A DNA stretch of 64,000 nucleotides from Hydrangea macrophylla (taxonomy: Eukaryota > Streptophyta > Magnoliopsida > Cornales > Hydrangeaceae), in the NCBI GenBank assembly GCA_033977485.1, contig CM066998.1, positions 28,645,501 through 28,709,500 on the forward strand, written 5' to 3'. Every line of letters begins with the position of its first letter. The first letter of the stretch is position 1. The notes under the pieces were generated by a model. That model searched no databases. It saw only the letters and a program-made list of their open reading frames with translations, and had not been told where the DNA came from. A program made the position numbers and the translations under genes. This document shows, piece after piece, positions 21,700 to 33,620 of the stretch.

Positions 21700-22971
21700 C
21701 CTATCTAATCTGGACGTCCTTGTATTCCTTGAACTGGTGCCATATAGTGTCCTCCTCGCGGTGCACGACAATCTTTGCTCAAGTGCCTCGTCTTGTTGCA
21801 ATTGCAGCTGACGATGCCTGGCCTGCGGTTAAGTCTGGGGGCGATGCAGTTCCTTGCAATATGTCCCGACTTTTCACAATTAAAACATCCTCCATCATTT
21901 GGTGGCAGAGTTGTAAGCAGTGCTTGAGGTGGTGGTCTTTGCTGTTGGTATGGCTGGGGTCGAATAGCTCTGTTAGGGCCTCCTAGTTCCTTCTCGGGTT
22001 CTCTTGTTGCCTTGAAAATTTTCCTGAGGTCTCCCCCCTTGGGTATTCCTTTGTGCCTGGGTCTAGAAATTCCTCTACTGAAAATTTCTCGACAGTTGGG
22101 GTCGATTTATCTGCGGTTGTTGTACTGGATATGTACCCTTCTCTAGACTTACAGCAAGTATGACCAGTCCTTCAACACTTTGGTTCAGGTGACCAATCAT
22201 CATATGGTGAAGATGGGGGTTCAGGCCCTGATGAATTCTCTTCACATTCTTTAATGGGATGTCGATCATATGGGGGGTGAACCTCGATAACCATTCAAAC
22301 TGCGTGGTGTATTCCCGTACTGCCCATCCTCCTTGGACTAGGCTCATGAAGTTCTTTTCATGTTGATCCTTTTCATCTTTCAAAAAGTATTTCTCCAGAA
22401 ATCTTCCCTTGAACGTTTCCCAAGGCATCGCTCTTGCAGCGTTCATCCCTTTAGTGACGCGTTCAGCTTCCCACTAATCTGCGGTGGCATAGGTGAGCTG
22501 GAGCGTACTAAGATGACGCTTCTCTTGTTCATTACATTCGAATGCTTCAAAGATCAACTTCATTTCTCTTATCCATTACTCGACTTTCCATGGCTCTGTA
22601 TCAAACTTTTCAGGATGTAATCCACAAAAATTTGCTAGTAATTTGTCTCCGATTTGTCTCTACCGAAACAGTACAACTAGGGATTAGAAAGGTCATTGAT
22701 TGGTCACATGGTTGTAGGTATCGCCTACATGTTCTATCCTCTGCATAAATGCTTCAAAAACTCTAGATGGGTCCATTCCCTCTGGACTAGGTTCTCCACT
22801 ACGTGCCTGATGATTTCTCAAGGGTCCTACCATAGTGGCTACTGACATGCACCTATAAGAGACGTATCGATTAGCTAAAAGTCTTCTCGAAGAAATGAAA
22901 TCAAGATATAGTGATAAACAACAATAAGTACTAACAGTTCTACTATCAGCATATATCACTTGCATATACAC
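21700..22971 (-). pseudogene. Gypsy Gag capsid and zinc knuckles, element A
   Basis: Capsid segment at 22446-22075: WETFKGRFLEKYFLKDEKDQ, KNFMSLVQGGWAVREYTTQF and GLNPHLHHMMIGHLNQSVEG, typical of the retrotransposon gag family. Downstream (21890-21846) CFNCEKSGHIARNC is a classic CX2CX4HX4C knuckle. A second knuckle (about 21808-21770) reads CNCNKTRHLSKDC and has lost one residue between its first cysteines. Upstream, 22850-22693 encodes GPLRNHQARSGEPSPEGMDP-like linker. Stops and shifts separate these pieces. Confidence 0.85.
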
Positions 22972-23220
22972 TCAAAATCAAAAGTACTACTTGTATATAT
23001 ATATATATATCAAAAGATGTACCACATAGTACACACGAGTCAAACTATGTACCATATGGAACATAAGCTAAAACAGTACTAAGGTCAGCTATTTACAATA
23101 CTACTACTACTGAAAATATCTATAAAAGCTATGGTCAAATAACTCTCTCAAACTCCCAAAAATCATGTGGACAACATGTCCTGATAAAACTAACAAAAGC
23201 TAAACCCTGCAGATCCTGAC

Positions 23221-24173
23221 TTAAAAATCATCAGTGTCTGATCCTGCTAGTGGGGCCTCATCATCTAATACAATGTCCAACTCTATAGGTGGATCGACCT
23301 CTACTGGCGCAGCAAGTCCTCTAACTACTGCTCCTATATCCCAGTCCTCAACGATCATCTCATCAACATCCACATCCTCGATACCAAATGCTGGCTCAAC
23401 GATATCAATGATCATCTCGGTAAAATCCCTAGCTATAGCCATAGCCTCTGCTAATGCAACCTCTCTTATCAGAAGTCCATCTGGCTGTGCAACCATCACT
23501 GCTACCCACTCGGCTGCCATGTTGGCAATGGCTTTCATATGTAATATAGGTCCTGTTGGTAACTATGGCATAACATGTATTTCTGGTATGACTACCTCCT
23601 CTATATCAGGAATATCCTCTATGGCTACCTCAAAAATCTCATCTCCCTCCATCACTGCGTCATCCTCTCCAGTCTTAACATCCTCATCAACTAACTCTGG
23701 GTCCTCCTCTGGAACCTCCTTTGGCTCCTCATCATCCTCGATGGACTCAATGTCCTTAGTGGGATCCTCCTCTGGGTCAGCATCTACTATCGCTCGGCCT
23801 CTGGCAACTCGGGAACGGTTACCTCGGGTCCTGGTGACAGTGGTGCTACTGTTGATGCTGCCTCAATTGGTCTCCCAAGAATGGCTCGTAGATTTATAGC
23901 ATCCATCTCCAGCTTACTCCGGATCAACCATAGAATCTCCCAATAAATATCCCTACTAATCCTCGCAGAATGATAAGTATCCATACGCATCTCTGTAGGG
24001 TGGGTCTTCCCAGTGACATAGAGAGCCTTCCACATATCCTCCTCTAAATACCGACTAGCTGTTTGGCGTATGCGCTTATGGTAGAACTCCGGGTCAGCTG
24101 GCTCCACAGTATCCCCGTGAATCATGTGTCCTCCATAGGCATTAGTCACAAACTTATAGAACTCTGGATCCAT
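23221..24173 (-). pseudogene. Probable Gag N-terminal region, element A
   Basis: The first start after the primer-binding site is at 24173 (MDPEFYKFVTNAYGGHMIHG ...), 137 bp inside it, a normal position for gag. The frame runs 128 codons, then an acidic region (23538-23221, VDPPIELDIVLDDEAPLAGS) follows after a break. The family is not recognised beyond its position. The plus-strand Ser-rich frame over 23234-23899 is its shadow. Confidence 0.5.
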
Positions 24174-24309
24174 GATGCTATCCTACAAAAGAAACTATCT
24201 ATCATCCGGAAGATGAACTTATCTTAACTCATATCTCATCTCAGGGATCTTAAAATACTAGGACCAGATGGTGCGGAATTGTTAGTGAATGAAAGTATCA
24301 CAACCTATA

Positions 24310-24321
24310 GCTTTGATACCA
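24310..24321 (-). promoter_or_regulatory. Element A primer-binding site
   Basis: Minus strand TGGTATCAAAGC, one mismatch from the initiator-Met-tRNA complement TGGTATCAGAGC, 7 bp inside the LTR end GGGGCGTAACA. Confidence 0.85.
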
Positions 24322-25629
24322 AAAATCTTGTTACGCCCCAGAGTAGTAAAAATAAAGAAAAATAAATTTCCTTTTGGTCTATGGGGAATGACTGGTGAAT
24401 GTCACTAATTATCCACACCACACAGTACTAGTCCAACAAAAACAACAAGAACAGTAAATAACTGAATATATAATAAAGATTCTACCAATTACAATATCAG
24501 AGTGGTACTCAGGATCACAACAGTTCTGGAGACAAGATATGCCCCAGTACCCGTCAAACTAGACAAGTTCAACAGAAATAACAGAAATATAAACTATATA
24601 AAACTTCTTCATCTCTAGCTGGTGTAAGGGTAATCGTCAGCATAGAAATCTTCAGTAGGACCACCCTCAGCATATCCCACCTCTAGATAGTAGCAATCGT
24701 TGTACTAATCGTCACCTGCAGTATCATAAATGGGATAGGCTGGACGGAGAATGTCCAGGCAATAAAGACCATCAGCTTACTGAGAGCTGAGTGAATATAA
24801 ACTAACAAGGTACCATTTATAAGAAATAAAACAAATTTACAAAGGCACGAGTTAACTTCTACTATAATAATATCTTTCCCCTCTACTCAACGTCGGTAAT
24901 CAACCCTTGTCGTCTTGTTACTCAAAGATCTACATCCCACATACTCTTGACTGGATGAACAGACTCCATCGTTTAACTCTAGGGATACACCATTATTTCA
25001 TCCATCATTTTTAAGAGCATACTCATAGCTCACCGCAGGACATGGACTCCACGTCAGCACGTCCTCAACTTTTAAGAGCGTATGCATAGCTCATCGTATT
25101 ACATGGACATAATGCTTTGAATAAGGTATATCGATCTATTGCCACGACTCAGTGTCATCTACCAGAAATCCCAGCTCACTGCCTTTTAAGAATATATTAA
25201 TAGCTCAATGACTTTTAAGAGCATATCATGAATCATCTGGTCTATCTTAGAACAACTTGGTCTATCTCACCACTTTTAAGAGCGTATGCACAGCTCACTA
25301 CTTTTAAGAGTATATCATGACCAAATGTCCGTCCACGGACCATTCCCAGAACTTACCAAACCTACCTAAGTTCCATTCTAACATCGATAGAAGACTATTT
25401 CCATTTGTGGCCTAACTATTCTGATTGAAAGGAACGAATATCGAACTCATACATGAACTACATAGTATCTAACATCGTTACGTCAATCTATTAGTCTTAA
25501 TCATTATTTGTCTATGTTGTCATACTATCCCTGATCAACCCATAATCGCATAATAGAAGTCTGAATCAAAAATCAAAAAACCAAACCTCGTATGTAATGA
25601 ACCAAAGAAACAATCCATGTTCTGTAAAG

Positions 25630-25765
25630 TTCGAACAATTGAAACCATTTCAATCAATTGCGAAAAGAAATGTTCAAGCGATCAAAGTCCTTTCTATCAA
25701 TTGAACCTTTGATCGATTGAACTCAGTTTAATCGCTTGAAAGTCGCCTTCTCCAGGGGTTCTGAA
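25630..25765 (-). repeat. CGATTGAA palindrome array, LTR A leader
   Basis: Seven or eight degenerate copies, in both orientations, of TTTGATCGATTGAAC/TTCAATCGCTTGAA. The matching array in LTR B lies at 43292-43430. Confidence 0.75.
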
Positions 25766-26164
25766 CAGTGAATTTCCAAAGTGATTAAGGGTGTTTGGTC
25801 ACATTAGTAATGTCCAACAACATGTAAAATATCATATAAAGTGTACCATATGAGTTTAGAACTCACCGAAATGTCGTAGGGCGTGTTTGGAAAGCTTGAG
25901 CTTCAATGGCCTCCAATGGTGGCTTCTCTTCTCTCTCCTTAGTCTTTGTCTCTCTCAGCCTTCTCTATTTTCCTCTACTTCTCCTCTGGTCGTCTATCTC
26001 TCTCTCTTTTTCTCTCTCTCTGACTATATATATAGATATATATATGTATGTATGTAAGGATATGAGTATATACATAAATCAAAACCAAGAACACAATCTC
26101 TCTCTCTCTTTCTCAAAATGGGGGTGTAGGTGGCTGTGTTTGTGCAGAAATTAAAATTTCTGAT

Positions 26165-26375
26165 GATTACAAGTTCGATCGATCGAGACTCTTTTGATCG
26201 ATCCAAAGTAGACCGGCCATGTTTGATCGATTAAAAATGGATTTGATCGATTGAAGTGGGAGCCATGTCATAAATTCAGGTCAGTAGGTTTTCGATCGAT
26301 TGAACTGGGTACAATCGCTTGATCTTTGGGATGTTCAATCGCTTAAAAGAGTTTCGATCAATTGAAAATAAGATT
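26165..26375 (-). repeat. CGATTGAA palindrome array, LTR A upstream of TATA
   Basis: About ten copies including GTTCGATCGATCGAGAC, TTTGATCGATCCAAA, TTTGATCGATTGAAG and TTCGATCAATTGAAA. On the minus strand it lies about 120 bp upstream of the TATATA stretch at 26047-26027. Confidence 0.75.
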
Positions 26376-26445
26376 TCAAGTTTGGTCAAAGGAAGTATAT
26401 AGAATCTCTTTATATAAATAATTATTGAAAATACAGGGTATTACA

Positions 26446-27134
26446 ACTAGAGGGTTGAGGTTTCAATCAGATCTTCAATCTTCAAAGAGATTGAGAGGGC
26501 TTCGACTACAACTTTAACATCGAGATCCAGAGAGAGAAAATCAAGAGGGGGATTGCATATCGACGTCGACACTTGAGATGGAGATAGACCTGGTAGTAGA
26601 GTGAGAGAAACAAAGACATGATAAGGTCTGAATCGTCTGATAGTTTGTGAAGTATGTGGGTAGGGTATTTGTCATGCCTGCCCAAACGAGAGGGGCGGTC
26701 CCTTCGAGGGTCATGACTGTTTACATCAAGAAGCATGAAAAAATTGGTAAAAGTACGTAAAAGTGGGTGAAGGGCTAAGTAGGAGTTTTAAAAATCATTT
26801 TTGACTTTTTTTAAAAATCATTTTGAGAAAAGTGGGCCCTTTAAAAGTATGACTCTAAATAACTAAGCGAAAACCAGAGATTTTGAGATGAGTTTGGAGA
26901 CTCAGTTATGTTGAGGGAAGGTATTAGGCACACTCGAACATCTGTGCAAACATGGTGGGCTAGATTTATATCATGACAGGTCTAAAGTACATCTTGACTT
27001 CATGAATTTTAAATGTAATAATAATTACTAAGTTGCATGATTTGGTTGATCCTTTTTTGTTTGGATGGAACATTACTAAGGATAAGATCAAGCTAAAATT
27101 AGTGATAGGTTAGAAATATCCAGTCAAAGTCGTA
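26446..27134. other. Unclassified sequence between elements A and D
   Basis: No domain, LTR end or TIR is recognised. A block near 26860-26950 (GGAGACTCAGTTATGTTGAG, then AAGGTATTAGGCAC) resembles sequence I have seen in plant repeats but cannot name. The minus 76-codon frame at 26506-26736 is not supported. Confidence 0.4.
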
Positions 27135-27853
27135 TTGCCACGTTAGCACGTAGACGTTGGGTCAGCCTAAGAAAGTTCCTGGAATTCAGTTAACCCTAGC
27201 CCATCATCCCCGGACCGCTCGGTCTGAGCCTGCAACGTGGGATCACGAGTCGGACTCTTCCCCCGGTGAAGGCTAAGTTCCGCTACCTCAGCATGAAGGG
27301 CCAGGTTATCAAGGTGGAGGCTCACGTCCCAAATCATTCAACAGAGTTTGCCCGATCCAGGCCCACAGGGCGAGTAGGCAGTACGGGATAGTCCTCCAAA
27401 GTATTTCCTAGCTTGCTCCTCAAGGCTCCGAACAGTTTCCTATCTCGCCTAAAGGACTAATGGAAGGAACAAGTAGTTTCCTAAACCACTTAAGAAACTC
27501 CCCTAATTCATGTAAATCAGTTATGATGAGATTGGGTTTCCTTATCTAACAACTTACCTTGTACAGGTGGTCTCTTACATCTATAAAAGGTACCACCCAC
27601 CCCCATTAAAGGGGATCACTTTTCTGCCTCTATAGAATTGCAGTAGCAATACGAAAGGTACTCACGCATATACCCAGACGGTCGCTAGTAGTGCCGCCCT
27701 CCCTATTGGTCCACTAGGGGCCGCCGGTGATTTGATAGCACAACTACACAGACGCACCTGTGGACGTAAGTCACCTGATTAATGGGGCCAAACCACACTC
27801 AAATCTCCCTTGTTTCAGTCTTTTTAGCCTTATACCAATTTTTGGCATCATCA
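27135..27853 (+). repeat. Element D 5' LTR
   Basis: Ends TTTTTGGCATCATCA at 27853. Homology to element C's LTR (TTTCCTATCTCGCC, GGACTAATGGAA, AGGTGGTCTCTTACATCT, GGGGATCA) fixes the orientation. A good TATA box, CTATAAAAGG, sits at 27581-27590. The start near 27.13 kb is inferred from the C alignment by eye. Confidence 0.7.
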
Positions 27854-27856
27854 GTT

Positions 27857-27874
27857 TGGCGCCGTCTGTGGGAA
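27857..27874 (+). promoter_or_regulatory. Element D primer-binding site
   Basis: TGGCGCCGTCTGTGGGAA, three bases after the LTR end, the usual spacing. A common plant gypsy primer site and nearly identical to that of element C. Confidence 0.9.
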
Positions 27875-27918
27875 GCGACAAAAATTCTCTCAGAAAAACA
27901 AATCTTAGACTAGTAGAC

Positions 27919-29480
27919 ATGCCGCCGAAGAAGGGTAAGAAAACTACTGGTCTAACAGATCAGGCAGATTCACAAGCCGGGCAACCGGCTGCTTCCATGA
28001 CCTCCGAACAGGTTACCGCGGCCCTTGCGCAACTCCTGGAAGGCCAACAGCAAACTCAGCAACAGATCGAAGCGTTGCTGGCCTGCCAGGAAAAGTTCCC
28101 TTAAATAGAGGAGCAGCCCGGGAAGGGCGTGCATGACCAGGAGCCCGTACGGGTCCGAAGGCGCGCCCATACTGAGCCTATATCTTTGCCAGATTTGGGT
28201 CGATTTGGGAATGACGAGCATAGCCAAGCTCCCGAACGGACCCAATGACACCCCCGGGCGAAGCCACGCCGAGCGGAGGATGCCAGAAAAATCATCAATA
28301 GTAGGCGTGCTGCCAGAAGGGAGGGGCCAGGCCGGACTGCCCGGGATTCGGCCAAGGACTCCCCGGCCAAGAGCCGTGAGGATCTTAGGCACACGATTAC
28401 CCAGAGTCGAAGCCGAGTCCTATCCCCGATGATAATACACTTCAAGGAAGAGGCCTCATCGTCCGACCAGACATACTATTCGGACATGGAACAGAAGACC
28501 GGTCAGAAAGATGTCAAAGGCCCAAATCGAGGACCTATTGAGAAACTGAGCTGTAAGCAGCGCCATGATCATACTAATGCCAAAACCGAGTCGCCCTTCA
28601 CCGTTTCGGTCACAGGATTCCCCATCCCACGGAAGTTCATATCACCACATCTCGACACTTATGATGGTTCAGAAAGCTCGGTGGATCGTGTCCGGACTCA
28701 TAAGGCCCAGATGGCACTGTTTACTACCACTGATGAACTACTATGCCTGGCCTTTCCCAGCACTCTCAAAGGGTCGGTCACACAGTGGTTCCATGCCTTC
28801 AAGTCTCAAACAATCGACAATTTCAAGGCACTCAACAAGCTCTTTATTAGTCAGTTTGTAGGGATGCTAGATCGGTCACAGCCCGACACCCAACTACTGA
28901 CTGTCAAGCAGCGTAAGGGAGAATCCTTGAAAGATTACGTCGACCGTTTCAACCAGAAAGGCTCCAGATCCACCACCTAAATGAAATGGTTGCTATCACA
29001 GCCTTTTGCTCGGGAGTTTAGCACACCAAATTTGCTACGTCATTCCACCATGACCGACCGGCAACCTTGGTTGAACTCTCCCAAAGGGTTGGGAAGTACA
29101 TTGACACGGAGGAATTCCTAAAATCTATGCATGCTAGCTTTGTGGGAGATGAGTCCCTGAGATCCAAACGCAAACGTGAGGGTCCCGAGAAGGGCCCAGG
29201 AAAGAAGCCAAAGCAGAATCAGCAAAGAAGCGGTCAGGATCGGGCCCCGATAACCTTTACGCCCCTTTCCTGGCATATCCACAAGGTCATGGCTGCCGCT
29301 GAGACCCAGAGGCTCCTCTAGTAACCAGCAAAGCTAAAAATCCCGTCCAGGAAGAGAAATCGAGATAACTTTTGCTAGTATCATAAAGACCACAGTCATG
29401 ACACAGAAGGCTATTTTAAACTTAATATTGCTATCGAGAAATTGATTGACTGGGGCCACCTCGCCGAGTTTGTCGCGGAT
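27919..29480 (+). pseudogene. Gag of element D
   Basis: ATG at 27919 opens MPPKKGKKTTGLTDQADSQA. The same frame continues past stops at 28102 and about 28245 into a basic linker and the capsid domain: FPIPRKFISPHLDTYDGSES, SSVDRVRTHKAQMALF, LAFPSTLKGSVTQWFHAFKS, KALNKLFISQFVG and KQRKGESLKDYVDRFNQKG, the standard retrotransposon gag core. After a frame change, ELSQRVGKYIDTEEFLKS and a basic KRKREGPEKGPGKKPKQNQQ follow. The zinc finger near 29370-29430 (FC-stop-YHKDHSHDTEGYFKL) has a stop and a Cys-to-Tyr change, so it cannot bind zinc normally. Confidence 0.88.
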
Positions 29481-29639
29481 GACAGGTGGCCTTGATCAGA
29501 CACCTGACCCCCAGAGTAGCATCAACTGCTCGAGGAAATCAATGTGATCTCCGAAGGAACCTCGGGCGGAGGGATTCATAGTCGGCCAGGAAGAGGTATG
29601 CTTGGGCATTCCGATCGGATGTCTGGCATGTCTAGTCTG

Positions 29640-30060
29640 TTGGCTCCCCACCGACTGACGTGTTAACATTCTCATCCTATGATGTGAAGGACATGCACTA
29701 CCCCCACGATAATCTACTGGTGGTTACACTCTCCATAGCAAATTATATGGTCAAGAGGGTGTTAGTGGACAAGGGTAGCTCCTCTGACATCTTGCTCATC
29801 TCGGCTTTTGATCAGCTCCTCTGGTATGCAGCCCCTCGGTACAATTGAGCTTCCAGTCCTTATGGGGACCTACCCACAGCAAGTCATTGTACTTGCAAAC
29901 TTTGTGGTGGCAGAAGCTTTGTCTGCCTATAATGTCATCCTGGGGAGACCGACGCTCAATAGGGCCAAGGCGGTCATGTCAACGTATGGCCTAGTGATCA
30001 AGTTTCCTACCCCACAAGGGCCCGAGAGCTTACGCGGAGATCAAGCAACTACAAATTAGT
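29640..30060 (+). pseudogene. Aspartic protease of element D
   Basis: VKRVLVDKGSSSDILLISAF holds the active-site loop with Thr replaced by Lys (DKG for DTG), then after a +1 change LMGTYPQQVIVLANFVVAE and AYNVILGRPTLNRAKAVMST. The second block with ILGRP is the C-terminal signature of Tat-type proteases. The substitution in DTG would abolish catalysis. Confidence 0.85.
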
Positions 30061-30199
30061 TGTAGAAACATTGAACATCCAGGAGATGGATCCCGAGGGA
30101 CATAAGGGATGGAGTAGGCCCAGCTAAAGAACTGAAACAAATACTGCTCGACCCCCAACTACACGACCGGTCCGTTAGTGTTGGAGTTCTCCTAGAGCC

Positions 30200-30930
30200 A
30201 GGCCTCAGGGAAAAGTTGATCCAGATCCTACGACAGAACCAAGATGTCTTTTCCTGGTGTCATGAGGACATGCCTAGGATAGATCCCAGATCATGTCCCA
30301 CAGTCTCAACACCAACCCAGACTCTCAGTCGGTTAAATAGAAAAGAAGGGGCATGGCCCTTAAAAGGCAAGCAGCGGTGCACGATGAAGTTGAAAAGCTC
30401 CTAAAGGCAAAATTTGTTCGAGAGATCCAGTATCCCAACTAGTGGGTGAATGTGGTACTAGTCCAGAAAAGCAATGGGAAGTGGAGAATGTACATGGATT
30501 TCACTGACCTGAACAAAGTCTGCCCCAAGGATTGCTATCCGTTGCCTAGGATAGGCCTCTTTGTGGATTCCACGACTGGTCACTCATTTTTCTCATTCAT
30601 GGATGCCTACTCGGGGTACAGCCAGATCAACATGTACCCCGAGGATGAAGAAAAGACATCCTTCATCACCGACCAAGGGATATACTGCTATAAGGTGATA
30701 CCGTTCGACCTTAAAAATGCCGGGGCGACTTATCAGTGCCTGGTCAACCATATGTTCAAGGATTTGATCAGAAATTTAATGGAGGTGTATGTCGACGATC
30801 TATTGGTCTAGAGCCGGAAAGAGTCCAATCATCTCAAGCATTTGGCCGGGGCCTTCGGCATCTTAAGAAAATTCTGAACGAGGTTGAACCCGGCCAAGTG
30901 CACATTTGGAGTCTCGTCCGGTAAGTTCTT
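30200..30930 (+). pseudogene. Reverse transcriptase of element D
   Basis: The linker LIQILRQNQDVFSWCHEDMP precedes a stop, and the core frame 30446-30811 reads MNVVLVQKSNGKWRMYMDFT, DLNKVCPKDCYPLPRI, FFSFMDAYSGYSQINMYPED (catalytic Asp), KVIPFDLKNAGATYQCLVN and LMEVYVDDLLV with the catalytic YVDD pair. This is a well-preserved gypsy RT palm that ends at a stop just after YVDDLLV. The missing W/stop at 30442 and the frame changes are typical decay. Confidence 0.92.
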
Positions 30931-31009
30931 AGACATGTGGTCAACAGGCGAGGGATTGAAGGAAAGCCTAAAAAAATTTAGGCTATTACTAACATGCGGT
31001 CATCCAGGT

Positions 31010-32060
31010 CAACCAAAGAAGTACAAGGCTTGGCCGGACGGGTGACGGCGCTGAATCTGTTTGTCTCCCAAGCAACGAACCAGTGACTGTCATTCTTCAA
31101 AATCCTTCGTAAAGCGTTTCAATGGTCGAAAGAATGTGAGGAAGCATTCCGGGACCTTAAAAAATACCTGACATCGCCCCCTATACTCTACACCTGCACC
31201 GAAGGAGGAGTTGTTCTTATACTTAGCAGTATCACCTTCAGCGGTCAGCTCGGCACTCATCCGAGAAGAGCAAGCGATATAATTCTTGGTCTATTATACC
31301 AGTTGGACACTTCAAGGCGCAAAAAATTGGTATTCCCGCACCGAGAAACTGGCCTTTGCCCTCATCACTTCTGACCGGAGACTCCGCCCATATTTTCAAG
31401 CCCACGCTATCATGGTCCTCACCGATCCGCCTCTTCGCTGAGTGTTAGGCAGTCTCGAAACATCCGGAAGACTTTTTAAATGGGCGTTGGAGTTAGAGGA
31501 ATTTGACGTAGTCTACAAACCCCAGACAGTGATCAAGGGCAAGCAGTGGTGAAATTCCTCATTGAGTTCACATATCCAAAAGATCCAATCGAGGAGCTTG
31601 ACCCGCAAGATCTACCGCCCGGCTGATAGCCTAATACCCAGACCTGGGTACTCTATGTGGACAGATCCTCCATTAAATTGGGTAGTGGAGTGGGGATCAT
31701 CCTGACCACACATGACAGGATCCAACTTGAGTACGCACTAGGGTTCAAGTTTTGAGCCTCTAACAATGAGGCTGAGTACGAAGCCCTATTCACCGGGCAG
31801 TAGCTGGCCACCTCTATGGGTGCACAGCAAGTCCAAGGGTATAGTGACTCCCAGCTCGTGGTCAATCAAGTCAATCAGGAATATGAAGCTCGGGAAGACA
31901 GTATGGTAGCTTACCTAGCCCTCGTCTGAGCCGTCTCAAAGAGGCTTGAGGGTTTCTTCGTCACACAGATCCTAAGGGAAGAAAATGTGATTGCCGACCG
32001 GTTAGCCCGCCATGCCTCGTCCTCCAAGTCAGACCTGTCTGGGATAAAAATTGAATACTT
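31010..32060 (+). pseudogene. RNase H and connection region of element D
   Basis: VQGLAGRVTALNLFVSQATN (31020-31080) and FQWSKECEEAFRDLKKYL belong to the RT connection. The RNase H fold follows: VDRSSIKLGSGVGIILTTHD, then a stop, ASNNEAEYEALFTGQ (catalytic Glu), GYSDSQLVVNQVNQEYEARE (catalytic Asp) and REENVIADRLARHASS with the late Asp. Several TGA/TAG stops (for example at 31755 and 31801) interrupt it. Confidence 0.88.
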
Positions 32061-32204
32061 GCCCGAGTCTAGCACAACTGACTATAGGGGCATGGAGGTA
32101 GACTCGATCGCTGCGGGGCCCAGTTGGATGGATCCGATAGCAATGTTCCTCATGGCGAGTACCTTACCTAAAGGAAAAGAAGAAGCCCGGTAGGTGAAAT
32201 ACCG

Positions 32205-33361
32205 GGTGGCCAGATACTATATCGTTAATGGCATCCTCTACAAAAGGGGGTTCTCTATCCCATACCTACGATGTATCCATCTTACATAGGTGCAAGGAAT
32301 ATTGAGTGAAATCCATGAAGGAGTGTGTAAAAGCCACGTAGGTGGTCGAGCACTCTCCTGAAAAGCCCTATTGCAAGGCTATTATTGGCCGACGATGGCT
32401 CGAGATTCGCAAGAGTACGTCAGGCGGTGTGACAAGGGCCAGAGATACTCGCCTATGATTAGCCATCTAGGAGAGCTCCAGACGCCAATCCTCAGTCCTT
32501 GGCCATTCGCTCAGTGGGGTATTGACATAGTCGGTCCCCTCCTGATCGAAAAAGGACAAGTTAAATTTGCAGTCGTTGCCCTGGATTATTTCACTAAGTG
32601 AGCAGAAATTGAGCCCTTGGCAACGATCACAGAGAAGAAGATGGAAGGTTTCATCGAGAAAAACATCCTCAGTAGGTTTGGAATCCCCAAGGTCTTGGTC
32701 AGCGACAATGGTAGATAGTTTGACACCCCGGTGTTCAGGTAATTCTGCTCGGGCTATGGAATATCCAATCACTACTGCTTGCCTGAGCATCCTCAGGCCA
32801 ATGGGCAAGCCGAGGTGATGAACTAGACAATTTTGCAGTCAGTTAAAACAAGAATCGAAAATGCCAAAGGACTCTGGGCGGATGAATTACCGACCCTTCT
32901 GTGGGCCTACTGTATCACCCCCCAAACAGCCACGGGGGAGACACCATTCTCTCTCACCTATGGCTTTGAGGCGGTGGTACCCACTGAGCTCGGATTGTCA
33001 ACATACCGGGTGGCAAGCTTCGGTGAACAAGGCAATGTAGAAGTCCTTAGAGGAGAACTGGATCTGCTGGAAGAAAAAAAGAGATCGGGCATATATAAAA
33101 GTGGCAGCCTACAAGCAGTGAGTCTCCCGGTACTACAACAGCAAGGTCAAGCACCGTAGTTTCCATGTAGGAGATCTAATCCTTAAGGCAGTGAACTAGT
33201 CAACAAAGGTCTCGAGTCATGGAAAATTGGACCTGAACTGGGAAGGACCCTACCGGTTCACCAGCGTCAACCGTCCGGGAACTTACTGGCTACAGACTAT
33301 GGATGGGCAAGACCTCCCTCACCCTTGGAACGTGCAGCACCTCCACAAGTACTTTCAATAA
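32205..33361 (+). pseudogene. Integrase of element D
   Basis: The zinc-binding region retains EGVCKSH and RRCDKGQRYSP, where the second Cys of the CxxC pair is Gly. The core reads PWPFAQWGIDIVGPLLIEKG (first Asp), FAVVALDYFTK, VLVSDNGR (second Asp) and LPEHPQANGQAEVMN (Glu). The C-terminal part LPTLLWAYCITPQTATGETP, FSLTYGFEAVVPTELG and SRYYNSKVKHRSFHVGDLIL ends at PHPWNVQHLHKYFQ with a stop at 33359-33361. Stops at 32600, 32718 and 32823 inactivate it. The tail LEWEGPYRF-type block places it in the Tat group, without a chromodomain. Confidence 0.9.
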
Positions 33362-33479
33362 AGTACGGATTAATATTGGTTAGGAAATTTGTAGCTCTTA
33401 CCGAGCTGTTATTTTTTCGATAATAAATAAAAATTTTCATTTTTTTTAACAAAAATGCTCCCTCCCGTATTCTGTGCCT

Positions 33480-33620
33480 ACAAGACCTCGGGATTACACC
33501 CGAGGCACAAAGACTCGGGATTATACCCGAGGCACAAAGACATTGGGGTTACATTCAAGGCACAAAAAGACCTCGGAGTCAAGCCCAAGGCAATAGGCCT
33601 CAGTGCCACACCTGAGGCAC
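33480..33620 (+). repeat. CCTCGGG hairpin array in element D
   Basis: Five units of 28-32 bp: CCTCGGGATTACACCCGAGG then CACAAAGA, with stems of 7 bp decaying towards the right. It is the counterpart of the array in element C at 5185-5365. A homologous flank with GGCTAATGATGGCAA and AAAGACCCT follows (33660-33710). Confidence 0.8.

Larger units (their letters stand above)
21102..26445 (-). mobile_element. Element A: 5' half of a minus-strand Ty3-gypsy
   Basis: Reading leftward from 26445: 5' LTR (26445-24329), primer-binding site (24321-24310), gag (24173 to about 21700), protease (about 21660-21342) and the first about 75 codons of RT, cut at 21102 by the end of element G's LTR. The gag-protease-RT order, two zinc knuckles and iMet-type primer site suit a chromovirus-like gypsy. 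LTR B at 43.3-48.4 kb belongs to the same family. Confidence 0.85.
24329..26445 (-). repeat. Element A 5' LTR
   Basis: 2,117 bp, from TGTAATACCCTG at 26445 to GGGGCGTAACA at 24329 on the minus strand. Two arrays of CGATTGAA-type palindromes, a TATATA stretch (26027-26047), a GA-rich leader and a field of hyphenated CTTTTAAGAGCGTATG(C/A)ATAG repeats (25000-25320) are visible. Sequence from 25770 to 24329 matches LTR B closely in the opposite orientation. Confidence 0.85.

Noticed and set aside
23234..23899. 221-codon Ser-rich plus-strand ORF
   Set aside because: Shadow of the antisense acidic Gag region of element A. Composition (Ser/Thr/Gly) is what complementing Asp/Glu/Ala codons produces.
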